A stretch of DNA of 10,546 bases. Origin: Chloroflexota bacterium (GTDB lineage Bacteria > Chloroflexota > Limnocylindria > Limnocylindrales > CSP1-4). The stretch covers positions 1 to 10,546 of the forward strand of contig JAKAMV010000262.1 of the NCBI GenBank assembly GCA_021812735.1, given 5' to 3'. Both the position numbers and the translations under genes were made by a program. This document shows positions 5,838 to 10,546 of this stretch, piece after piece (position 1 is the first letter of the stretch; each line of letters begins with the position of its first letter). The notes under the pieces were generated by a model. The model was not told the DNA's origin. It saw nothing but the letters and a program-made list of their open reading frames with translations, and did not search any database.

Positions 5838-6158
5838 AGCTAGGGTCGGATCCCGTCGAGGGCGGGCGAGGGTCCCTGCCAGCGGCGCCCCGCGCGGATC
5901 CTGCGTCTGGGACGGCAACGGCAGCAGCGCCAGAAACGGCCCACCACGCGCGACCGGCTCCCGCGGCAGCCGATTGGGCAGGGGCGTACCGATCGGGGCC
6001 GGACGCCCGACCGCTGACGCCGTCCGGCGGCACGATGCCGCGCGTGCCGGGCACGACGAGGGCCGCTGACCCACCATGTCCCGGGGCTGGAGGCTCCCGC
6101 CGTCCCGGCAGCGCCGAGACGTCCACCGGCTGCCTGATGGAGCAAGGAGCGAGGCGCG

Positions 6159-6341
6159 ATGGCCGAGAAGCAGATACAGCTCCGCTTCGTCCGGGAGCGG
6201 GAGACGAAGACCACGATCCGGTTCGCCGAGGTCGATCCACGCGACGACCCGAAGGTCGGCACCTTGTACGTCAAGAAGGCGCTGCTCCACGACCTCGGAG
6301 ACCCCGAGGAGCTGACCGTCACCATCGCGGCGACGCGCTGA
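6159..6341 (+). CDS. Small conserved-looking hypothetical protein, 60 aa
   Basis: ATG at 6159 is preceded by AAGGAGCGAGG, a strong ribosome binding site. The soluble 60-residue product is highly charged: MAEKQIQLRFVRERETKTTI, then RFAEVDPRDDPKVGTLYVKK and ALLHDLGDPEELTVTIAATR. It has the beta-strand pattern of a small single-domain protein. The strings KxxLRFxREKETKxTxR, GTLYxxK and a final LTVTI resemble a small hypothetical protein family that I recall from actinobacteria and Chloroflexota; no function is known to me. There is no signal peptide or membrane segment. It stands alone on the plus strand, with the gene-poor recombinase flank upstream and a sigma remnant downstream. Confidence 0.78.
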   Translation: MAEKQIQLRFVRERETKTTIRFAEVDPRDDPKVGTLYVKKALLHDLGDPEELTVTIAATR

Positions 6342-6509
6342 TCGAAGCCGCAGCATCGGCGCCCTACCCCGCCGGAGCGGACCGGCCCCGTCCGTCGAGA
6401 TGCCTGCGCCACAAGGGGAGCCCCGATCCGGCCCCCCATTCGTGCGGCGGAGAGCCCGCGCCCGGACGGCTCCAGAAGGAGGCCGTTTGGGCGGTCCAGG
6501 CCGACGGTA

Positions 6510-6629
6510 CACGCGGGCCGCTCGCGCCCGCAGGTATCGCTGCTGCGCGAGATTGCCCGTCCGCATCGCGGCGACCTCGCAGGCCTCCCGCGCGGCATCT
6601 CGGCGACCGAGCATCTCTAGGACGGGCTC
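6510..6629 (-). pseudogene. Remnant of SigJ-type ECF sigma factor C-terminal region
   Basis: Read on the minus strand, this 40-codon stretch gives SEPVLEMLGRRDAAREACEV, then AAMRTGNLAQQRYLRARAA. The pattern L-GR-eAxxxFexAaxlTxNxxxxxxLxxRAA is that of the C-terminal helical extension of SigJ/SigG-like ECF sigma factors, which follows regions 2 and 4. Nothing resembling those regions is upstream (6630-6716), so only the tail survives. It is fused to unrelated frame on both sides and has no start of its own. The match is by eye and short. Confidence 0.4.
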
Positions 6630-6679
6630 GCTGAGAGAAGGACGACCGCAGTGTCTGGCCTGATAGGTCATTCGACTTA

Positions 6680-6709
6680 TTGACCCGGCGACTTGGACTG
6701 CCGTAGGGT
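6680..6709 (+). promoter_or_regulatory. Sigma70-like promoter for secreted operon B
   Basis: TTGACC at 6680-6685 and TAGGGT at 6704-6709 are separated by 18 bases. This would start the transcript near 6716, about 40 bases before the GTG of the first gene. The -35 differs from consensus at one position, and the -10 keeps the important T-A...T. It is the clearest promoter-like pair seen in the window. Confidence 0.5.
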
Positions 6710-6756
6710 TCGGCATGCCTGTCGAGATGGTTCATTGCTTCTGAGGAGACCACTGG

Positions 6757-7218
6757 GTGGGAGCGAGGCGGTTGCGTCTCTTGGCCTCGGTGGCGCTGAG
6801 CACGTCGTTTGTTCTCGGGCTGCTCAGCGGAACCGCCCACGCGGGAGGCGCGTTCAGTTCGTATGGCTATTACACCGTCGCCGGGATCCAGTACCAGAAT
6901 CAGGCATTTATCTGGACGGATCCGTCCACATCACACGAGGTTGAGGCCGCGACCACAGTCGGACCGTATAGCGGAGGCACCGCCCAGAATGGCTGGGTGG
7001 GCGCAGTGCCGCGAACCTTCAGGAACGGGGTCCTTTGGTGTACAGGCACATGGACATACAACAGCAGTCCCATGCCAGTGGGGTCCCGGATCAACGCCAC
7101 GGGCTGCCTCCAGTTCCTCATCGTGGACGTGTGGTCGAGTGAAGGGATAACCAAGGCCTGGAACGGCTATAGCTACAACAGCTACTACACCTTCATGACC
7201 CCGAATCAGAACTCGTGA
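6757..7218 (+). CDS. Small secreted Tyr-rich, two-cysteine protein, first gene of operon B
   Basis: GTG at 6757 follows GAGGAG by 8 bases. The 153-residue product starts with an Arg-rich Sec signal (VGARRLRLLASVALSTSFVL..., cleavage near AHA|GG at 29). The mature part of about 124 residues is rich in Tyr, Trp, Ser, Thr and Asn, with segments SSYGYYTVAGIQYQNQAFIW, GVLWCTGTWTYNSS and NGYSYNSYYTFMTP. C95 and C117 are its only cysteines and probably form a disulfide. It has no membrane anchor. The composition is like that of the first gene of operons A and C, but no clear sequence alignment to them could be made by eye. No known family is recognised; it is an extracellular protein of unknown role. 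Confidence 0.8.
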   Translation: MGARRLRLLASVALSTSFVLGLLSGTAHAGGAFSSYGYYTVAGIQYQNQAFIWTDPSTSHEVEAATTVGPYSGGTAQNGWVGAVPRTFRNGVLWCTGTWTYNSSPMPVGSRINATGCLQFLIVDVWSSEGITKAWNGYSYNSYYTFMTPNQNS

Positions 7219-7228
7219 GGGGACGACC

Positions 7229-7711
7229 ATGCGAGAGAATGTCGGAAGGACGATCAAGCGCCTGCCGGCCATAGCTGGCGGCCTGGCTGCGTTGGCCGTA
7301 GTCGGCAGTCTCGGCGGCACCGCGCTCGCCTCCATCGGAGCACAGATCATGCCGCCTGCCGGGGTTGCGGCGACCCCCGGGGGTGCTCCTGCTCCCATCG
7401 TGCAGCCGACTTACCCGAAGAACGCATCCGGGCTCACATATGGGAGCCTTGAGGAGGCGAATTCCCCGGATTCTGCTCCCGACCTGATCCTGGTGGAGGC
7501 TACGAACGGGCGGGTGGGCTACGTGCTGAGGACTGCCCTGGACACTGCGACCGGTGGCAACGTGTCCAATCCCTCCGAGGCAATAGCCTGGCAGAAGAAG
7601 GTCGATGCGATGGCCGCCGCTGGTCAACAGGCCAGCATTCCGGTCTATCTTGCCGACGGAACGACACAGATCGGCGTGTTCGTTATTTCACCGTCGCGGG
7701 TCAGCCCTTAG
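7229..7711 (+). CDS. Exported protein with GLTYGS...GYVLRT motif, second gene of operon B
   Basis: ATG at 7229 has GAGGGGAC 5 bases upstream and lies 10 bases after the previous stop, so it is co-transcribed. The 160-residue protein has an N-terminal signal or anchor (about 1-35, ending ALA|SIG), a Pro/Ala-rich linker (41-62), then a compact domain. That domain contains TYPKNASGLTYGSLEEANSP, PDLILVEATNGRVGYVLRTA, NPSEAIAWQKK and a C-terminal IPVYLADGTTQIGVFVIS. I recognise the string YPxNxxGxTYGS...PDLIxxxxxxGxxGYVxxTDL...IPVYxxDGxTxIGxFxI from actinobacterial exported proteins of unknown function. Here the usual TDL is TAL. The domain looks beta-rich. It has no cysteines. Partner of the preceding Tyr-rich protein. 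Confidence 0.82.
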   Translation: MRENVGRTIKRLPAIAGGLAALAVVGSLGGTALASIGAQIMPPAGVAATPGGAPAPIVQPTYPKNASGLTYGSLEEANSPDSAPDLILVEATNGRVGYVLRTALDTATGGNVSNPSEAIAWQKKVDAMAAAGQQASIPVYLADGTTQIGVFVISPSRVSP

Positions 7712-8014
7712 CCCCGAGCGCTCCCGACCCGAGCGTCCGCAAGGGCCTCGTTTCGATTGACCTACCTCGGTCCGAAAACGAGGTCGTATTGAGTCGGCCG
7801 ATTCGCCGCTCCCAATCCGCCGCCGTCCGACGGCATCGAGGCTACTCCGTCGATACACCTTGTGCGCTATGCCAAAGACGTAGACCGTGCTGTCACCGGT
7901 TCCTACGGCGTCGCGGATGGTCCGCTCGGGCGACCACCGTCCCGCCCAGGTTCTCGCGGGCCGGTTCCGTCTGCCGGAGGGCGTGTACCGAGGGCCAAGA
8001 GGGGCGCGCATGGA
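7712..8014. other. Gap between converging operons B and C
   Basis: Apart from the hairpin at 7746-7783 nothing firm is seen. A minus-strand frame around 7840-7945 reads RTIRDAVGTGDSTVYVFGIA followed by HKVYRR. It looks mildly protein-like but has no ribosome binding site and no recognised family. It may be chance or a worn remnant. Confidence 0.4.
7746..7783. terminator. Possible bidirectional hairpin after operon B
   Basis: CCTCGTTTCG (7746-7755) pairs with CGAAAACGAGG (7773-7783), leaving one bulged A and a 17-base loop. It lies 35 bases after the operon B stop and between two converging operons, where a terminator is expected. There is no clear U-run and the loop is long, so support is modest. 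Confidence 0.35.
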
Positions 8015-8656
8015 TCAGTGGGAGGGGACCTGGACGAAGGGGGCGACGTTGATCCACGAGCCCTTCGTCATGTCGTCACAGCGAGGCGGTCGCACGCTGG
8101 TGGTGGGTGCCTGGACAGTGTCGGCGGAGGAGAGCGTGAGCACGAACGTGAGCGGCCGGCTCTCCGGGTCGCCGCACCAGTTGAACCACTGCATCTCCAC
8201 GGCCGCCGCACCCGCTCCGTCGCCGGAAGGGGAGGCCGGGACGGTCTGGCGGGCCGGCAGCGTGAACGGTGCGGCGCTGCGGTCGGGTGCCGGCTGATTG
8301 GCCACGGGCAGGATCTGGCCGGAGGCATCCCGAATGGCCACAATCGGGGTTCCGGTCAGGCGGCACGCCGCATTGCTCGTGTTCCACAAGCGAAGCCCGC
8401 CGCCCTGCGATCCGGTGGCACCCACGAAGAATGGCGCACCGGCCGTCAACTGGTCGCCCCGGCACGGCGGCGGCGGTGCAGATCCCATTGCCGTCGCGGT
8501 CGGAGCCGCGCGCGGTACGGTGCCCGATCCACACGCCACGAACAGCCCCGCGGTGACCAGGATGGCCGCGGCCGTGAGGATGACCGGGTAGCCGCGCGTG
8601 CGGGGGGCATGGGCCCCGGGATCTTGCCGCGTCTGCGAGCGTTCCGCGCAGTTCAT
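8015..8656 (-). CDS. DUF4232-like exported lipoprotein, third gene of operon C
   Basis: ATG at 8656 follows GCGAGG by 7 bases. The 213-residue product has a basic N-terminal stretch of about 22 residues, a hydrophobic segment (about 24-40) and a lipobox-like LFVAC with C42, followed by a Pro/Ala linker: the form of a membrane-anchored lipoprotein. The outer domain begins CRGDQLTAGAPFFVGATGSQ and continues GGGLRLWNTSNAACRLTGTP and IVAIRDASGQILPV. This is the C...(20-35)...L-NTs-xxCxLxGxPxVxlxDxxG pattern of DUF4232-type actinobacterial proteins. Four cysteines (C65, C98, C161, C193) allow two disulfides. Ninety bases separate it from the upstream gene, so it may be co-transcribed or have its own promoter. 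Function unknown; probably surface exposed. Confidence 0.72.
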   Translation of the reverse strand: MNCAERSQTRQDPGAHAPRTRGYPVILTAAAILVTAGLFVACGSGTVPRAAPTATAMGSAPPPPCRGDQLTAGAPFFVGATGSQGGGLRLWNTSNAACRLTGTPIVAIRDASGQILPVANQPAPDRSAAPFTLPARQTVPASPSGDGAGAAAVEMQWFNWCGDPESRPLTFVLTLSSADTVQAPTTSVRPPRCDDMTKGSWINVAPFVQVPSH

Positions 8657-8746
8657 TGCTTACCTCGCTGTCGTGGCGAGTCCGCCTGTCGTAACGACGA
8701 CGCGGCGCGGAAGGTTCACGGTGCCTTCCGGCGTCCCCCTGGGTTG

Positions 8747-9331
8747 CTACGGAGCCGGCTCGTCCACGCTGCCGGTCGCGACATCGAGCGTGAACGTGGT
8801 TCCGTCCGCGGAGCTCCCGGACAGCTTGAGCGCCGACGCACTGCTAATAGAGGCAACTCCATGCCTACCCGGAACCTGCACGATCCGCTGGGACTGGAGG
8901 ATTGTACCCTGCGGATCGCTCCAGACCGCGACGACGAGGATCCCCTGACCTGGATCGTCGGCCGCCGCGCCTGCCCACACCGCGGCGGTCACGGGCGGAC
9001 CGACGATGAACCAGCTGTTCGTGAACGCGTCGCGGATCCCGGGCGGTGCGACGGTATCGGCGGACGAGCGAACCTGTCCGCTTGTCGGCGCCACGGGCAG
9101 CGGCGTGTCCGACGTGGTGAGATGCCCGGGAACCGGTGCGACGTTGCGCAGCCCATCCGACTGCAACTGGGCGTAGTAGTCCAGGATCGCGTGTTTCTCG
9201 GGCGGCAGCGCGGGTGCGGCGGGTTCCGCTGCGCCCGCCGCACCAACGACCATCCACAGGGAAAGGCCCGCGATCGCGAGACTTGCCGCGACCAACCTGA
9301 CCCGGTTCGAGCGGCGGAGCATGTGGTTCAT
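8747..9331 (-). CDS. Exported protein, second gene of operon C
   Basis: ATG at 9331 has GAGAGGGG 3-4 bases upstream and lies 13 bases after the stop of the truncated upstream gene. The 194-residue protein has a signal peptide (MNHMLRRSNRVRLVAASLAI..., cleavage near AGAA|EP at 35). A helical stretch (PPEKHAILDYYAQLQSDGLR) and a Pro/Thr-rich linker follow. The C-terminal domain of about 100 residues carries DAFTNSWFIVGPPVTAAVWA, GILVVAVWSDPQGTILQSQR and ALKLSGSSADGTTFTLDVAT, which suggests a beta-rich fold. It has no cysteines. Low aromatic content and position directly behind a Tyr-rich secreted protein match the second genes of operons A and B. No family is assigned. Confidence 0.78.
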   Translation of the reverse strand: MNHMLRRSNRVRLVAASLAIAGLSLWMVVGAAGAAEPAAPALPPEKHAILDYYAQLQSDGLRNVAPVPGHLTTSDTPLPVAPTSGQVRSSADTVAPPGIRDAFTNSWFIVGPPVTAAVWAGAAADDPGQGILVVAVWSDPQGTILQSQRIVQVPGRHGVASISSASALKLSGSSADGTTFTLDVATGSVDEPAP

Positions 9332-9344
9332 GACCCCTCTCCCG

Positions 9345-10138
9345 CTACAGGGCCGGGATGTACGTGGCGTAGGTCACGTTGCCCTGGGCCGGACTGTATG
9401 CATTGACCGAGTTGTAGAGGTCGGTCCAGGCCGCCGACGGAGAGATAGCCCCCGCCGTGGACATTGTCCCCTGGAGGATGGGCGTGCTCGTCTTGTAGTG
9501 GTAGCCGTACAGACGAATCATCTCCCACTGGTTGGCCATGTAGTCAGTGATATTTCCATTGGGGAGCGTGTAGGTATAGGAGTCATAGACCTCCGGCAGG
9601 GGGAAGGCCGCAGGGGCGCCCCAGGACACGTACCAGTAGTCGTCCTGGTACCAGGTGTAGGCAGGCGGACGTCCATCCGGGCATTGCAGGCCTGGGTACG
9701 TCGCGTACGACGAGTGCGAGCAACCATCGGCAGAGCCGAAGTCGTAGTACGCGCCGTTGCCTGAACCGTAGCCCGCTGCCCAGGAGCGGACTGCGCTCAC
9801 CGCCGCCCACGCCTGCTCGGCATCCAGCCCCCCGGCTGCCGAGATGCGCGAGCCGTATCCCTGCGCACCGAACCAGCCATTGATCGTGGCCACCATCGCC
9901 GCCCAGGCCGTGGCGTGGGCCGACGTCACGTAGCCCGAGTCAGTGTTCACCCCGGCCGCGACCCGTAGGTAGGCCCCGGTCGTGTTGCATTGGTAGAACC
10001 CTTGGCCGTATGCCTCCACCCAGCCTGCAATCGTCGTCGTGGAGGCGAACATCACTGATCCGAAATACCAGTAGTTCGCACCGTACGTGCTGCCCGAAAG
10101 GGCTGGCTGGCCGAAGTCGAGCACCACGAGCGAGCTGT
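9345..10138 (-). pseudogene. Large Tyr-rich secreted protein, 5' end removed by IS21 insertion
   Basis: The minus-strand frame gives 264 residues from NSSLVVLDFGQPALSGSTYG to a natural stop at 9345 (PAQGNVTYATYIPAL). Upstream of 10138 the frame continues only into IS21 sequence, so the signal peptide and start are missing. The 17 residues that an ATG at 10190 would add are encoded by the IS end. Visible segments are VEAYGQGFYQCNTTGAYLRV, AHATAWAAMVATINGWFGAQ, YYDFGSADGC, WYQDDYWYVSWGAPAAFPLP and EVYDSYTYTLPN. A strand with VVLDFG, an acidic YYDFG and a late W-G-x-P...LPEVYD...QW pattern could belong to a TIM-barrel glycoside-hydrolase-like fold, but that is inference. I recall similar uncharacterised secreted proteins from high-GC soil bacteria. 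It may be non-functional unless the IS supplies a start. It heads operon C. Confidence 0.82.
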
Positions 10139-10151
10139 TGTCGACGCCGGG

Positions 10152-10195
10152 TGAAAACTGAACACTCCGCGCCGGCCGAAACCTGAACACCTCCC
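10152..10195. repeat. Multiple terminal repeats of the right-hand IS21 element
   Basis: Two 18-bp blocks share GAAA-C-TGAACAC and lie 26 bases apart just inside the TGT end. They are the typical IstA binding repeats of the family. Confidence 0.75.
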
Positions 10196-10264
10196 GCCGT
10201 CGGATTCGGGTTCGGATGGCACCCTCGGGTCAGCACCGCAAGCTGACACCGAGGGGAGAAGGGA

Positions 10265-10546
10265 GTGTATCGAGTGGAGGACTGGGCCGAGGTCCAGCGG
10301 CTGTTCCACCGCGAGGGGCTGACGAAGGCGGCCATCGCCCGGCGCCTGGGCATGAGCCGCACGACCGTCATCCGCCTGCTGCGCCTGCGCGAGCCGCCCC
10401 GCTACGTCCGGCCGCCCGCCGGCTCGCAGCTCGACCCGTATCGCGCCGAGATCCGCGCGCTGCTGGCAACTGACCCGGCAGCCCCCGCCACGGTGATCTG
10501 CGAGCGCCTCCGCCGCGCCGGCTACGCGGGCGGGATCACCGTCCTT
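10265..10546 (+). CDS. istA: IS21-family transposase IstA, N-terminal part (incomplete)
   Basis: GTG at 10265 follows GAGGGGAGAAGGGA, a strong ribosome binding site. The first 94 codons read VYRVEDWAEVQRLFHREGLT, then KAAIARRLGMSRTTVIRLLR, the N-terminal helix-turn-helix of IstA transposases that binds the terminal repeats. The PPRYVRPPAGSQLDPYRAEI linker and VICERLRRAGYAGGITVL (ATVICERL...GYxGGxTxL) form the second DNA-binding segment ahead of the DDE catalytic domain. The gene continues past 10546; istB is expected after it. It reads away from the gene it interrupts. Confidence 0.93.
   Translation, partial: MYRVEDWAEVQRLFHREGLTKAAIARRLGMSRTTVIRLLRLREPPRYVRPPAGSQLDPYRAEIRALLATDPAAPATVICERLRRAGYAGGITVL

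Larger units (their letters stand above)
5473..6158. other. Gene-poor 686-bp stretch after the recombinase, with repeats and a palindrome
   Basis: Long open frames on the minus strand here are what a GC-rich antisense of the recombinase produces. They carry no recognisable motif and are R/P/A/G-rich. What is visible is a pair of 26-bp imperfect direct repeats (5682 and 5737), a triple 10-bp tandem repeat (5761-5790) and a 17-bp palindrome (5821-5837). No tRNA was seen, and no continuation of the IS256 fragment. Since serine recombinases act on att sites near their own gene, the stretch may contain one, but no core duplication could be matched to the 4240-4260 junction. Confidence 0.5.
6342..6756. 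other. 415-bp intergenic stretch
   Basis: Between the 60-aa gene and secreted operon B there is no intact gene. It contains the minus-strand sigma-tail remnant at 6510-6629 and, in its last 80 bases, the promoter and ribosome binding site of operon B. The rest (6342-6509) shows nothing recognisable on either strand. Confidence 0.5.
10139..10546 (+). mobile_element. IS21-family element, left end (runs off right edge)
   Basis: The element starts with TGTCGACGCCGGGTGAAAAC at 10139, exactly where the coding similarity of the upstream secreted gene stops. Repeated terminal blocks GAAAACTGAACACTCCGC (10152-10169) and GAAACCTGAACACCTCCC (10178-10195), offset by 26 bases, and the istA start at 10265 complete the normal left-end layout. 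The terminal sequence is unrelated to that at 134. The target duplication cannot be checked because the right end is outside the window. Confidence 0.88.

Noticed and set aside
4618..6240. 540-residue minus-strand frame (and a 415-residue one at 5469-6716)
   Set aside because: It is antisense to the serine recombinase for much of its length, with a low-complexity Arg/Gly/Ala/Pro composition and no motif or ribosome binding site. Long antisense frames are expected at this GC content.
7840..7945. Minus-strand frame with STVYVFGIAHKVYRR as a gene remnant
   Set aside because: It has no ribosome binding site, no family recognition and a frame opened by GC bias; it is mentioned only in the gap description.
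6730..8661. Shared GTTCATTGCTT near the starts of operon B and the lipoprotein gene
   Set aside because: The 11-base match lies on opposite strands relative to the genes, and in the second case it includes the start codon; it is within chance expectation.
7862..9406. 514-residue plus-strand frame
   Set aside because: It runs antisense across two well-supported exported-protein genes that have signal peptides and ribosome binding sites; its own translation is Arg/Gly-rich and motif-free.
10139..10190. ATG at 10190 as the true start of the large Tyr-rich secreted protein
   Set aside because: Those 17 codons lie inside the IS21 terminus and give MFRFRPARSVQFSPG, which is no signal peptide; the native start has been displaced.

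Overview
This is a high-GC bacterial accessory region. It is dense in mobile-element debris and carries three short operons for secreted proteins. The secreted-protein types, the leader-poor high-GC gene starts, the DUF4232-like lipoprotein and the SigJ-like sigma remnant suggest a soil-type actinobacterium or a high-GC Chloroflexota-like bacterium. No ribosomal or housekeeping gene is present to settle the phylum.

Layout. Positions 1-134 are the end of an IS21-type element, with three 24-bp-period terminal repeats. From 287 a small membrane-protein start runs into a decayed, frameshifted group II intron reverse transcriptase/maturase remnant (about 391-843), followed by a partly degenerate domain V/VI. 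On the minus strand, 2344-1069 holds a possible 18-aa leader peptide, an ECF sigma factor and a single-pass membrane protein (probable anti-sigma or signalling partner). These are linked by stop/start overlaps of the ATGA/GTGA type. Secreted operon A (minus, 3747-2540) encodes a Tyr-rich beta-type secreted protein and a second exported protein. At 4017 an IS256 transposase fragment is cut off about 20 bp before a large serine recombinase (4261-5472). About 690 bp without a convincing gene follows, containing direct repeats and a 17-bp palindrome. A conserved-looking 60-aa protein lies at 6159-6341, and a remnant of a SigJ-type sigma C-terminal region lies on the minus strand at 6510-6629.

Secreted operon B (plus, 6757-7711, with a plausible sigma70-like promoter) again encodes a short Tyr-rich, two-cysteine secreted protein followed by an alanine/proline-rich exported protein. 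Secreted operon C (minus, 10138-8015) encodes a large Tyr-rich exported protein, a second exported protein and a DUF4232-like lipoprotein. Its first gene has lost its 5' end to an IS21 insertion that begins exactly at 10139 with TGT; the start of that element's IstA transposase is at 10265 and runs off the window.

Taken together, the recurring theme is a Tyr-rich secreted protein paired with a smaller low-aromatic exported partner, three times within 7.5 kb, next to an ECF sigma/membrane-partner cascade. The whole is being eroded by at least four different mobile elements (two distinct IS21 types, IS256 and a group II intron) plus a serine-recombinase element. The pairing is seen directly. 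A shared cell-surface function and control by this sigma factor are inference.
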